NCBI RefSeq assembly: GCF_963678635.1
Contig: NC_087065.1
Coordinates: 39,433,430 to 39,497,429, forward strand
Origin: Symsagittifera roscoffensis
Lineage: Eukaryota > Xenacoelomorpha > Acoela > Convolutidae
Direction: 5' to 3'
DNA length: 64,000 nucleotides
The stretch's first letter is position 1. The number at the start of each line of letters is the position of its first letter. This document shows positions 14,116 through 27,225 of this stretch, piece by piece. The notes under the pieces were generated by a model. That model saw only the letters and a program-made list of their open reading frames with translations. It was not told the DNA's origin and searched no databases. The position numbers were made by a program, and so were the translations under genes.

Positions 14116-14600
14116 TTGGATTTATACAGTTTATCTTCATTTTCTTTCAGTCTTTCCCAATTTCAGTTAGCTGAGCTTTTTGATCAGCTCTATGCAGCCC
14201 TGGAAAACCAGCTTTTGATCTTTTCAAGCGGGTGTCTGGTAAAATTGCAGGTCGGCTTGGTTCTTGTTCATACTACGCAGGAAAAAAAACGCGATGCATA
14301 TCAGAATTAATGAAGACATCAAGAAAAAAGAAATTCGTTTTTCCAATTCACAGATGATTAAACAATTTATGCTTATTAAAATTAGGCCCAACATTTTACA
14401 GATGAAGCTGATAGACAAAGGGCACATTGAGTACCCACTGATAGTCTATCTGCCCACGTAAAACTTCCATTCTTAGCGCTGACGTACCACTCCGGTAACA
14501 AGTAACGTTTCTTTATTGACAGTTAAAAAGTAGGAGTACATATATTTCATTGTTCTCTTGACCTGTTTCTTATTGCAATTTTTCGAAACTTCTTATACAG
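14116..14600. other. Non-coding stretch
   Basis: No gene recognised. Overlapping short open frames on both strands show no motif. Confidence 0.5.
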
Positions 14601-14604
14601 GAAC

Positions 14605-15020
14605 AGATCTAGGATTTTCTGGAGTAGGGGGGGGGGGGTTTCCATAAAAAACAAAAAACACTCCCAAAATTTTACCGAAATTTTTTTAAGTTGACCAAAT
14701 TCATTTTCCGAGCTCTCCCAAAGCACAAAAATGACCTCGTTTTAGCAAAATTTGTAGGAAAAAAAACGGTCCAAAAAAGGCATTTTTGAGCAATTTTTAA
14801 AAAATGTTGACAAAAAAAATCCTTTTTTGACGCGCTCTTCAACCCTGAAAATTAATACATATTGGCGCCTAGGGCGCCTATAGAAAAGTTTTAGGGTCCG
14901 TCAGCCAAAAATGGATATCTCAAAATAGTACAAAGGGGCACCATTTGGATCGGCAGGGGTTCGAACTCCTGAGAAGGGGGAAGGGGGAACGTCCCCCCCG
15001 TAAATCCGCTACTGCCCTCA
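14605..15020. mobile_element. Family D non-autonomous element, copy 1
   Basis: It starts with GATCTAGGATTTTCTGGAG and a run of ten Gs, and ends with a C run and GTAAATCCGCTACTG. The ends are approximate inverted repeats. Internal blocks (AAATTAATACATATTGGCGC, GGATATCTCAAAATAGTACA) recur in the copies at 28404 and 31740. There is no coding capacity. The superfamily was not determined. Confidence 0.72.
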
Positions 15021-17563
15021 AGTTTTTTGTGGAATAGTGCGTGAGATTCGTTGCAGAACGAATATCAGACTCCGCCCATGACTTTATTGCACCAATTCGA
15101 TTTTTCACAAAAACAGCTTGCAATCGGATAGGACTTTCAAAAATTTTACCTCAATGACCCAACATTGGTTATGATTGTACTAAAGTAGTTTAATTGGAAA
15201 ATCTGTTTCATTTTTTAAATGATCAATTTAATGGAAAACAACGTCATGCCCTAATTTATTTGTTACGTTCAGCTACAACAATTTGATTTTGAAAACTTTG
15301 CCCCGTAAAAGCCTAAATTTCTTTGCTAGTATCCAATAAAAATTGTTGAAAAATTTTACTGTGAAAAAGTAGCGGCTGATAGATTAAACGTATTAAAATT
15401 TCAAACTTGATACTGATTGTTGGTGCGAAAAAAAAACTTTTTCCCCTCTTTTTGCTGTCTTCATAGAAAGTGGACGAGTTGGCACTTTGTGTAATAAGGG
15501 AAAACTGTAAAGGTAAGGGGGCATCTTTGGTTTGGTAGCAGCAGCACTTAATTTTAATTGATTACTTCAGCCGAGGGCCTCTTTTGTGTGGCTTTTTTAC
15601 TGATGCTGCGCAGCTCACCAGTCTTAAAGTCACTTCAAGTCGCTTCATTAAAGTAAACTGCGGACCTCCTAGCTCAATCAATTCAATCCTCCTCTTCTGT
15701 ATCTATCATTCTTTCTTTCTTTTTTCTCATTTCTTTTCTCTATTACTTTTTTGTATCTGGGTCACCCGTGCTTTCATTCACCATAATTTTAGCCCAGCAA
15801 GCAACAAAAATCAGTGAAATAATAATAATTTCTTCTAAACTACGAGAAAGAACAAGAGCCTCCGCGGAGTGTATGGGCACTTTTGAAGGACCAACTTTAA
15901 TGTTGCTGCCAGCACCATAACTACTAACACACAAATATGTATTTGTTGTTACCGCACAATCCCATTTTTCAACAACACAACTTATGCAACCTTTACCATG
16001 GTTTCTCTGGATTACCAAAGTGCGGATGTTTCGAGTCTCGCAGCGGAAAAACAACAAAGTTGGCATCAAATTAGAAATAGAGCCGGATTATATCAAGTCC
16101 ACATAACAAAGCTAAATTGGCCCTGCTACTATTGATTTTGTATTATTATTTCTGTCGTGATTGTTACCTCTCTACTCTAGCAAAACAAGGGCAACTAAGT
16201 TAGGCCGCCCTGATTTTATTAAAATGCTGAATGGTTGTTATGCCAACTCCTCTTTTCTTGTTTTTGCTTTCCCGTCCATCAGGTTAGTAAATTAGCCATA
16301 AAATTCATCCTTTTTCACGTTTTTCGCGCAGTTGCACTTGAAAGATTTGTTAATCACAGGAACACAAACAATTATGACACATGCCTCCAACATATTCTCT
16401 GATATCCTGGGGAACATTTTCGGTTTTTTTTGGTAAGTGGGGGCATTTTAGAGGCCACGATGCTGATATTTCTATTCAAAAACCAGATTTAAAATCAGAT
16501 TTAGAGGTTCGCGGGTATAGTGCTCCTACTGTCTTAACTTCAGTGTTCGAGACTGATCGCGGGTATAACCCACCTTACTTTTGTCTGTATGCCTTCGAGG
16601 CAGATTTAGCGAAGGGGCTGTCAAAACGATATATATGTAGCAAGTGATTCTTGAATCTTCATGAAGTATACAACTGCAAAAAAAATGGTTGGGGGTATAA
16701 CGCATGTTGATTTTTGCTTTGTAATTTTAAAGCAGATTATTAGCTTGAAATTGACTTAAATTTTAAAAAGAATGTTTGTCCATGTCACACTCTTTGTTAA
16801 TTATATAATTTCTTTAATATTTTGCTGTCCAAAAATGTTTCTGAAGATTGTTTGCTGTTCATTTATCGATCAGTCGAAGTTAAAATAAAGTTCATTGCTC
16901 GAATAATCAATGTCAAGTTATTTTTTTCTTTTTTTTTTCATTTTTTTGTCATGTTTCATTATCTTAAAGCTTAGTATGTTTTTCTCGACACTGGGACAAT
17001 TTTTAACAAATTTTCATGTCAACACGACTAAAAGAGCGTAAATTTGATAAATCACTCAGCCCAATATGATGATTATCTGAGATATCTGATTTTGCGGGAA
17101 AGAACCACACAAAGTACACCAGAATACAATGTCTCCCCATTTCCAATGATCGGAACAGTAATCAGGCCTTCACAGAAATGTCAAGTAAAGTTTTAAGAAG
17201 AACTTGAGTTAGGTACTGAATGCTTTGCCCTACGTAGAAACTTTTGATAGGTCTTTTGATAGAACTTACTTCTTGATAAAAATTATGTTAAGCAATTATT
17301 TACGAGCCGTGCAATCACTAAAACTAGTTATTGCGGAAAATAACAAACCTTATGTTCTGTTTGGAAGGCCATCAGAAAGCTGTTTTTGTCGTTTTTGACA
17401 AAAGTTTGAAATCGTTGGAATGATGGTAATGATGGCAATAGTTTGATTTAGTGTTTGAACTTTCAAATCTCAGAATATTACAAGGTACTACATTTTATGG
17501 GTATAAGTTTGGATATTTTACAGACAGCTCTGGCGCTTAAAAGTAAGAAATTTTAAAAAGAAA
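15021..17563. other. Stretch without recognised gene
   Basis: Short open frames (15584-15817 and 16381-16647 on plus, 15743-16069 on minus) are the longest here. None has a recognisable domain or a convincing codon pattern. The GC content around 15560-16110 is higher than nearby, so a diverged exon or regulatory block cannot be excluded. Confidence 0.4.
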
Positions 17564-18836
17564 ACAAGACTGCTCGTATCAGGGCGAAGCCCTGAATGTT
17601 CCGACTGCCTTTTAAGGTTTATGGAGCAGTAATAACATAAAAAATTTATAAAATTAAATTTTTTTTTTTAATTCGAAATTTTTTTTAAATAAAAATCATC
17701 CCCCCACAAGCCATATAAAGTACAAAAAGATAGATTTCGTTTCTTGTAACAAATCAATTATGGCAAATAAGCTTCGTTCAACCAATTTGGAACAATTTAT
17801 AAGACGGATTAAATCTCCGCTTACGCGTTAATAGCGCGAATTATATCGCGCGTTAATTGTCCCAAATTGGTCAAAATGGCCAAAATGGCAATCTTTAAAC
17901 CCCCGTAACTTTACGAAAAATGATCACAGGTTAAATATCTTTTCAAATTTGAGCTCAGAATAACAATACCTTTCGAATCATTTAAAAAAAATTCCGTCAA
18001 AAATGGCTAGTTAAAAAGTCGAAATTTGTCTGAAGAAAAAAAAACCCGCCCGAGCACAAATATTCCGTTACTTTCGTATCGAAAGTCGGAACAACAAGTT
18101 CAGAAGTTAGGGCAGCTATTCACGCAGTATTCAATTTCCAGAAGCAAATCAAGTCTTCCTGATCTACTATGTTTTGTTTTGAAGAAAATTTAACCATAAA
18201 AACTGTCATTTAAAAAATGAAACAATTGCTGTTGTTTTACTGTATAGCAAGCTGAAACTTTCAAGCAATTCGGCTGATGGTTGAGTCTTTTTTGTTCCGA
18301 CTTTTGATACGAAAGTAACGGAATATTTGTGCTCGGAGTGGGTTTTTTTTTTCTTCAGACAAAGTTCGACTTTTTAACTAGCCTTTTTTGACGGAATTTT
18401 TTATATCATTCGAAAGCTATTGTTGTCCTGAGCTCATATTTGAAAAAATATTTCACCTGTTATCATTTTTCGTAAAGTTATGAGGGTTTAAAGATTGCCA
18501 TTTTGGCCATTTTGACCAATTTGGGACAATTAACGCGCGATATATTTCGCGCTATTATCGCGTAAGCGGAGATTTAATCCGTCTTATAAATCGTTCCAAA
18601 TTGGTTGAACTAAGTGCATTTGCCATATATGATTTGTTACACGGAACGAAATCTATCTTTTTGTACTTTACATGGCGTGTGGGGAGATGATTTCCATAAA
18701 AAATTTCAAATTTTAGAAAAAAAAAAATTTCATTTTGTTTTATTTCATTTAATTTTTCATTTTATTACTGCTGCTCCATAAACCTTTAAAGGCAGTCGGA
18801 ACATTCAGGGCTTCGCCCTGATACGAGCAGTCTTGT
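17564..18836. mobile_element. Family A fold-back element, full copy
   Basis: Two inverted arms of about 530-545 bp (17564-18096 and 18291-18836) flank a loop of about 195 bp. The outer ends read ACAAGACTGCTCGTATCAGG. Next to them is a hairpin-forming TCAGGGCGAAGCCCTGA (17579-17595) and its inverted copy near 18806-18822. The arms also contain GCGCGTTAAT/ATTAACGCGC blocks. No protein is encoded. No convincing target duplication was found, so the transposase family is unknown. Other copies or fragments lie at 19250, 21660-22700, 23112, 30138, 37247 and 62560. Confidence 0.88.
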
Positions 18837-19249
18837 TCAACTTTGCATGAAAGTACAAAGGCACACATTTCTATAAGGCATAAGAAAAAAAAGAGTATTT
18901 CAATGAATTCAGGTTGTTTCAAGACTACATTTTATAAGACCTAGTTTTCATCATCAATCGTACAGAAACACTGAAATTTGTTTGTAAATAAATCGTTTTG
19001 AGTACTTTTTCCCATTCAAGTAATCCATGGTCTTAGAAAAACTGAAAGTTTACCACTAACGCTAAGCTCGAAAGAAAAAATCGTTATTTAGAAAAATGGC
19101 ACAAAAAAACAATTATGACGTATTATTTTTTAAAAAATAATGTAAATAACCTTTTCATTTCGGACCAAAAAATAATGAAGTTTTTCCCAATTCCTTTTTT
19201 CATTTTTAATTTTTCGCAAAGATCAATCAAAATTGATTTTGTCCGATTT

Positions 19250-19292
19250 TCCTTGTTGTTCCGACTTTCGATACAAAAGTAACGGAATATTT
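19250..19292. repeat. Family A inner-arm fragment
   Basis: The sequence GTTGTTCCGACTTTCGATAC followed by AAAAGTAACGGAATATTT matches the inner end of the family A right arm at 18291-18335. Only about 40 bp are recognisable. Confidence 0.75.
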
Positions 19293-19299
19293 TTAGAAA

Positions 19300-21650
19300 T
19301 TGCTCTTTCTTTCAAAATTATAAAGCATTTTCCAGCATAAAAGATCTCGTGTGATCTAACGATAAATTTGAGTATTTTAATGGTTTTATCGTGTTACACA
19401 ATGCCAGTACAGTTTTGATTTAAACTACCCGGACAAATCCCATAAACTTGAAATGTAAAACAAGCTTTTCTCAAAACGATGAAGAGAATATTGAACTAGA
19501 TCTTAGGCAGATTTATTATGATGCACTATGTGAAATTCATGCCCAAAATGTAACCCAAAAGTGGATCAACAGGAACTTCGCCAAAAATTTGTATTCGAGA
19601 ACTAATTATATAAAGTGAGTCTTTCGCGTAGCTGAGCAAACTTAGAGCAAAGTATAATCTCAAAAACAATGTGTAACCAAATTATTATTTGAAACAGTCT
19701 TAAAAGTCTTGCGCATTTTTTAAAATAAATTCCCAATTTAAAAGTTGGTGGGCTATGTAGGAGACTCACTTTGACATAATTATGCCAGCGATCGACTACG
19801 TAGCTTTAGCGTAATTTTTGATTGAATACAAAAAGCCAAAAAATGATCCATTTTTGGACTAATATGTTGTGCCTGAGTTTTGCAAAAAATGCCCATGATA
19901 ACTCTGCTAAAATTCTATAAGAAAGTTTTTTGCCACCTTGTTTTTCACCTAATGTCAACTCAATTTGAGAAAAACGCGTTTTAAACTTCAAGCTTGATGC
20001 GTTATGTCCGGATACTTAAAACAGCACTGTATGCTGCTACGTATTTCATACACTAAAACTGTTTTTTCTTCAATACGTTCAATTTTAAAGTCACTTAGGC
20101 TGCTTTAATCAAAACCAACACTATATTATTAAAAAGCAAAAATACAGAGAGCTATGCCAAAAAAAAATTCTCGGACTATGTCAGCAAAAATGCCATTGTG
20201 AGGACATGATAGGTCACCATTCAGATGAAATGCAACAGCTAACAAACGATATAAAATTTAAATAGGATTTCCGGTGGTGTTCCGTCGATAATAATTGAAA
20301 TCGTTCTCCTTTAAACGTTTGATTACAGTTGAAATTAAATGGATTATAGTGGTTTTATATTTTAAACTTGTAAATCATTTCAAGTCAATTAAATCAACTA
20401 TAATGGATTATATTAGCTTTTTTTCTAAAATTTGCCAGAAAAATACTAAAAACTTTTCAGAAAACTCAAAAACTAGCCGTTGTTTCTGCAAAACAAACGT
20501 CAAGTTGTAAGTTGAAATTTATTCCTCGGTTAGAAAGCTGTTAGAAAATTGGTTAGAATTTTTTTAGTCTCCTATTTTTGCCTATATTTTCATCTATATT
20601 ATTATAACTTGTGCGTTTTTGCCAATTTAAAGCAAAACTCAAAACATGTTATAACAAACATACTATTCCCAGAAAATTTTATTATGGGAAAATGATTGCC
20701 GTACAGTTTTTTTATATAGAAAAACGCGTATCACGCAGTTTTCAGATCATAGACTTTTATTTCCTTTTTATCTACGCATGGAATTGTATGAAAAAGTATG
20801 ACAAACACTTTTTTTACATTAAAAATGAATGCAATGCATTTTTGCTAAAAGCCGGATCAGTTTTTGGCCTGTTTGTTTTTAGTTTCAAATCCAGATGATA
20901 CTCCAGGTGATAATTTGGTTTTTTTTTTGGGGGGGGGGGGGTGGTAGGGGGTTAGATATAGGGAGTGTTTATTGTGTGAGAGGTTTCGTACTTCAAAAAT
21001 ACTAGGTTATAACTTTTTAAAAAGAAGTAGGCAGTAAATGCATCAAGTGTTCCAATTTAAAAATATATATCTGCAATCAATTTATGCAGATTATAATCAA
21101 TTAAAATCCTTTATAATTGTTTAAAAATGGATTACAGTCAATTTAAAATTTTTAATGAAACGTTTCAGGTCATTTAACGCATAAAAGTTTCACCGCTAGT
21201 TATCAAAAAATGTGACAGCCGGAATTTTGTGGAGGATATTTGATAATTTGTAGCGATTGTCTTTGCTACCGCCGACTGGTGCATCTACCTTTTCGTTTCT
21301 GCGCTGATTTCAAAATGTTTTTTGGAATCATTTCAAGGGACTGCAATAGACAATACAGCCAAACCGCCTAGTGGATGAGCAGAAAAGTTTTGGTGTTAAA
21401 ACGAAAACATCAAACTTAACCGAGTTGAGATCATAGTTTTAGAATTTCAGATTTGTCATTTCCCATTTGGAATTGTAATTTAGCTCTAAATTATCTGATT
21501 GCTATCAGGAGCCAAAGTTACTCTCAAAGTATGACCGGGTAATTTAAAAAAAATGAATAAATATATGTAGAAGCTTTAAAATGGTTAGACTCCGGCCAGC
21601 TGAATAATTCAGCAATGATTGATTTTCTGTGCTAAAATGAAATCGAAGAA
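19300..21650. other. AT-rich stretch without recognised gene
   Basis: No gene recognised. A G-rich tract (a run of eleven to twelve Gs followed by GTGGTAGGGGG) sits at about 20928-20955 and could form a G-quadruplex. Confidence 0.45.
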
Positions 21651-21659
21651 AATGCGGAA

Positions 21660-22700
21660 CACTTATGCTTGGGTGGTTTTTTGACGTTTTAACTAAGCGT
21701 TTTGACAGAATTTTTTTATACAATTTGAAAAAGATTGACGCTTGAGCTCAAATGTAAAAAACAGTCACCTGTGATCAGTTTTTGTACATTCATGCGGATT
21801 CAAAAGTTACTGATTTGGTTACTTTGGTTTAACTAATGCGCAAAACACACAAAAAAATAAAAGCACAAAACGTGATATTTAAAGCCTCATTATCTCAAAC
21901 TGAGCTGACTTAGGTGGAAAATGCTGGCGTCAAAATTGCCTAAAAGTTCAGCAGCAAAAGTTTGGTTTAATTTGTTCTTACGAAACTCGGGCCTAAGCTC
22001 TAAAACAAAAACAGCTCAATTTTGGCTTTTTAGTCAATCAAATGTTACATTAAATCTATAGGGTAGGTTGCTAACCAAACTAGGCCTTTTATGAAGCCCA
22101 CAAAAAATTTTGCCTAATTTAAACTCCACACAATTGTCAGTTTTACTATAAAAGCACCATTTTTTGTAACTTAAAAATATTTTGAAACGTTTTTTTTTGA
22201 GATAACACTGCGTTCTCAATTTTTGGTGGGCTTCGTAAGAAGTTCACTCTGATTTGGTTTTGTAAGCGATTAACCCGGTAGGTTTAGCATAAAATTTGAT
22301 TGGTTAAATTAGGCAAAATTAATCCGTTTTGTTTCAAAATTTGGGCCCGAAAATGCAAACGAAAATTCACTATATATAATTTCTTTTATATCTTTGAGCA
22401 ACTTTAGATTTCATTACTTTTTATCAAAGTTATCTCAATTTGAGAAACAAGTGGTTTAATTTTTTTCATGTAATAAGTTTTGCCCCCATAAAATAAATCA
22501 GCGTTTGCTCTTTATTTGTCCAAAACTGGCCATATTAGCATTTTTTGAACCACCATAATTGTACAAAAATTAATCACAAGCGTTTTTTTTCACATTTGAG
22601 CTCAATAAAAAAAAAATTTTCAGATCGTATAAAAAAATTCTGTCAAATGTTTCCGTTACTTAAAATGTCAACAACTGACTGGATAAAACAAGCAACTTTT
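21660..22700. repeat. Strongly diverged family A arms
   Basis: The block 21680-21850 follows the family A right arm in order: GACAGAATTTTTTTATA, a GAGCTCA block, CACCTGTGATCA, then a Gly-rich tail. The block 22500-22670 follows the left arm in the opposite order: ATCACAAGCG, TTTGAGCTCA, AATTCTGTCAAA, CCGTTACTT. So a second, older inverted pair is present. Confidence 0.6.
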
Positions 22701-23110
22701 TCATAAATCATCGAAAATTGGAACAATAGGTGTCTTCCGTTTTAGCAGAGAATTTAATGTTGATTTTTTAACTGCCGCGGGTTGATCCATTTTGCTAATA
22801 AGCTAAAGTTGTAAGCAAATTTTAACAGCAGCTTTTTTCACCTAAAGTCAACCCAGTTTGTGAAAATTGCGTTTTAATTTTCCAGTTTTATGCGTTTTGT
22901 CCAGATACTTAAAATCAGCACTGAGTATTGAAATTGTACAAACAATTGAATTGAGGCAAGTCAATTGGTCTTAATATCAAGATATGAGGCCCTATAAGTA
23001 CTGATTACTACTCACCATTTGAGGGGATGAAAGGAAGACAAAAGAAAAAATGTTTTTTTTATATATATTGTCAATTTTTTAATCAAAAATTTTTCAGTTT
23101 GCCTTGAAAT
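22701..23110. other. Non-coding stretch
   Basis: No gene or intact repeat recognised in this AT-rich segment between two family A remnants. Confidence 0.45.
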
Positions 23111-23111
23111 G

Positions 23112-23160
23112 CAGTCATCGGAACATTCAGTATTTCGCCCTGATATACGAGCAGTTTTCT
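23112..23160. repeat. Family A right-end fragment
   Basis: GCAGTCATCGGAACATTCAG followed by TATTTCGCCCTGATATACGA and GCAG matches the outer end of the family A right arm. It may be the terminus of the degraded copy at 21660-22700. Confidence 0.75.
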
Positions 23161-24374
23161 ATTAATTGGGAGAGTTTTGAGTATGTATCTTTGCATAAAA
23201 TTTGTTTGGTGTCTTACTGTTTACTAATTGAGGTTGACGTAAAAACAATTTCTGCCGGAAAATTTCTGCTTGGTTATAGCAAAATTGCCACCAAGTGAGC
23301 ATTTATATTTGCGACTTAGCTTGGAAAAAGTCAAGTCATGCCATTATACTACGCTTGCTAGCTCGTTCGGATAAAATTTTCACAAAAAATATAATTACTA
23401 TTGGAATACCCATTTCAATTGGAGCTTAAGGCATCAACAGATGGAAAAAAATAGCATTTCAAAAAAAGCTCACTGTAACGGCTCACAAATGGGTGTCTGT
23501 AAGTCTTTTTTGGAATGATCAAAAAAATTAAAGTACAAAAGTAAGATGCCAAAAAGAGATGAAACTATCAGAGTTTTAATCATGAAAAAAGGTAACAAAC
23601 TCTTAAACTGTAAATTTTATCTTCAAGCTTATAGTAAAACAAATTTTTCGGCCGTTTCTTTCACATTGTCACATTTTTTTCTGTTGTTTGGTCCGCGGTA
23701 TTAATTTTTGTATGCTAGAGATTGAAATTTGAAGCTGCTTCTTGTTGGGACTTAAAATTAATTAAAAAAATTGTTTCTGTTTGGTCTTTAAAATATTTTG
23801 GTTGTTTTTCATTCTTCATCAAAAATTAAAGGAATGAACGATCATTTTTAAAATTTTGTTGTCTTAATTTTTAAAAAAATTTCTAATTTTCAGTTTAGGA
23901 GGTGTTTTTGTTTCAAACACGTCACGAAGTGTCGACAGAAACTGGTCTGAAGTTCTGGTTTTTCACACTGAATCAGAGCAAATTTAAGAACAACATTTTA
24001 ATAGCCCCCCTAAACCCAAACCAAAAACAATTTTTTTCTTGGTTGTTTGTTTCGTTTTAAAAATTGCAAAATTAAAGAGGATTTTTTTTTCAAAGCATCT
24101 AATCACATGCAAACCAATCGCCATTTCGCTAAAACTTTACAAAATTAGAAAACAGCACAAAAAAAATATTTCGAATTCTGAAAAAAAAACTGTTTCCGCA
24201 AGTTTTTTGTCAATTAATTCATGAAAATGGGTCAAGAAGTTTGATGAACGGAGGTCAAGATTGTTATTATGTTCTGATAGTGAAAACAAAGAATTAATTC
24301 AGAAATTTTATGTTTGGTAACGATACTTTAAGTTCCGCCCTTCAAATATAGAGAGGAACTATAGTTTTTTTTAT
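23161..24374. other. AT-rich stretch without recognised gene
   Basis: No gene or repeat boundary recognised. Confidence 0.45.
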
Positions 24375-26160
24375 TAATCAGGTACCACAAATAATATCCG
24401 AATGGGTTGAATCATATATCATTTTAGGTTCTTTCATTTTAGGTTCAATCGTGACTCAAATGACCTTTAAGACTTTCCAAAAAAATTCCAGTCATGGTTG
24501 AGAACAACAGGTTTGAAATTTTTGGATTTTTTCAAGATGTGTAAAATGAGCGAGCTCTCTTATTTTATTTTTCACTTAAGCTGAGAAACAATAAGTAATC
24601 GTCGAGAGGAATGAATGGATTTAATATATCATATTAAAGCCTTTTATATCCTTTTTAGTTTTTGTTTTCAAAAAACTTTTGACCTGTTGAGACAAGTTAG
24701 TTTGAAATGTTTTAGTTCAATTTTGAACAACCTAAACAAGCGAGCAGGCTTGTTAGAGAGGAATAAGCCGCATAAATTTTATTCAAGCCCTGAAAATTTA
24801 GTTTTACTCCAGTAAATTAAGTGTTTAACTTTTTTGGGCCATCTTGGGAATGAAAAATTTCAAAAGTTCAAAAAAATACTGCAAAAATTTTTGATTTTTA
24901 CTTTTTAGTCACTATTTGAGAAAAACTGTTAATCAATTTGGGTATTTTACTATGAACATCAAACATGACTGAGTCTTAAGCTTTTGCTCAAATCATTCCA
25001 TCTTACCGTGGACAAAAACGACACTTCCTACAAAAAAAATGAAAACAAACTTGATTTTTTTTTCATCGTTTTATAAGACTACGGTTGAACATTCTGTGCT
25101 GCTTGCACAGCAACCGGTTGTCCTTCTGATTATACCACCCGGTGATTATACCCAAATCTGAGTCTCAATTACTACTGGATGCAGCAGTGACATTTGAAAT
25201 ATCATCCAAAGTTTTCTTTCGAAGTTGCGATTCAAATACTATTCTACGTAAACAAAATTCTGTTTACTCGAACATTTCATTGACATCCTTAAAAACAAGA
25301 TTATCAGGTGTAAAGCTATCATTTCCCACTAAATGTTTTTGGAACTCGAAACTTTTTAAGATCCCATCTGATAGAATTTGAATTGAAAAGTGTCCAACAA
25401 AAATTTAAAATAAGGATCACCAGTTGCTGTGGAAATAGCACAGAATGTTCCGACCATATTCTTTATAAAATGCATGAAAAGTTTTCACGCTTTTTTCAAA
25501 TTAGTGGTGTTTTGTGCCTAGTTGTGGAAGGATATGACAAAATTTAAAATGTAGGCGTGTCTGTCATTCACAGTAAAAAAGCATATCGGGCAACGGTTTT
25601 GTCGAAAAAGGACTAGATTTTTCTTTTTAATCAAAAAATATATATATATTGTTTTTACTAAATAACTTTTTTGACAGAAATAATTTCGAGCTTGTACTGA
25701 AAAAAAAACGTACATTTCACGGTTTATCTTTCTATAATAAGTCTGCTCATTACAATACTCGCCCGAATTTAGAAAAAACTCAAGAACTTCAAACCAGATT
25801 TTCTCGACACTAAGAAATTCTTTAAATTTTTTAAAATGTTGCTTGAATCAAAAATAAATTGATTTTACTATGACAAATCACTCAGTTCATTGCAATTATT
25901 GTTTGTGGCAAAGTTTGTTGGTTGAAAAGCCTGCTCGCTGATCTTATTCGCTCAAAATTAGACCAGGTATCAAAAATTTCAAACGATTTTTTATCAAAAC
26001 TTAGAATTTTTTTTTCAAACTTTAAAAAAATTTCAAATCACGACTGACAACGTTTTATTAAATTACGATTTTCACTGGCCTTAATTTATAATTAATCTTT
26101 CACAAATGACTTAACTCATTACGGTAATTATTTGTGGTACATGATTTTGCGTGGAAAACA
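24375..26160. repeat. Family B long inverted repeat
   Basis: A left arm (about 24375-25130) and a right arm (about 25423-26150) are inverted relative to each other. CAGGTACCACAAATAAT at 24381 pairs with ATTATTTGTGGTACATG near 26125. The block ending CAACCGGTTGTCCTT at about 25130 is mirrored by AAGGATCACCAGTTGCTGTG at 25412. A partial extra copy lies at 25860-25950. The loop 25135-25420 holds no recognisable gene. The arms are imperfect, so this is an old fold-back. Confidence 0.68.
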
Positions 26161-26684
26161 ATAAAATTACACTAATCACACCTGAATACAAAGTTTCTCC
26201 CCATTTTATATGTTCTGAACAATTATTAGACTCTGACATTTATTAACCAGTGCATTTGGTTTCAAAATTATGTTTCAATGAGTTTCACTTCAGTGACGTC
26301 TAGGAATGAAAAGCAAAGTTATATAACTTTTAAACACAGCGTTAGTCGAAAGAACTAGATCTGGATATGTAAGAATCTTTTCAAGTACCTTTCTAACGTT
26401 ATGAGTAAAAAAGAGATTATTTTTGGTTTGTATGATTTTAAAAAAATTATTTGAAGCTCGGACTAAGAGATAATTACAAAGCGTAATTCGCAATTTAAGA
26501 AGTCTTTTTCTTGACTTCGGTTTTCGAAATAACTTATTTCACATTTGAACAAAAACCTTTAATTTTCAAAAACTAAACTCAGTTTTAATGCAATAATCGC
26601 TAAAGACATTATCAATATCACCCTGAGTGAGATATCTTTGTATTCGGGCGTGTTTTACTTTTTTCTTTTTTCCAGGCAAAATTA

Positions 26685-27225
26685 GGCGACGCAAATACTC
26701 ATAGGAATGGGCCGAGTGATATACCAAAATGAAGCTCGCTCAGTTGTGACTCAAACAAGTTGTTTTATTAGTATCGAAAAAGGAATGGTTTAAACTTTTC
26801 GATTTTTATTTAATTTTCGGGCGAATAAATAAAGCGAGCAGGCTTACAAAGCTACAAAGCTGGCTGATGTTTATTTTAAGCCCTAAAAATGAATTTAACG
26901 CAAGTGCTATTTAAGGCCATTTCAGAATTTAGAAAAAAAAATGCAAATTTTTTTTGCAATTTTTGAAAGTTTTAAGATTTTTTCTCGATTTTTTTTGTTT
27001 TTCTGGTCATTTTTCTTCAAAAATTCTTGTTGAGTTTGCTTGTCCTACTATGGCTGTCGAATATACTGAAATTCTGCTGGTATGTCAGATCCTCAATTAC
27101 ACCACGCAGCAAAAACTGCTCTAAGTTGAAAAAAAAAACTTTTTCATTTTAATTTTTGAAAGACTAGTGGTCGGAACATTCTGTGTTTATGCACCGTAAC
27201 CGTCTATCCTTGTTAAATTTTGCAA
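26685..27225. repeat. Family B copy
   Basis: It begins AAATTAGGCGACGCAAATAC, contains AAAGCGAGCAGGCTTACAAA, and ends at GGTCGGAACATTCTGTG followed by CCGTAACCGTCTATCCTTGT. This is the same block order and orientation as the left arm at 24375-25130. Confidence 0.68.

Noticed and set aside
14950-14975. GGGGTTCGAACTCCTG resembling a B box in family D
   Set aside because: Not kept in other family D copies, and the spacing of a tRNA-derived SINE head is absent.
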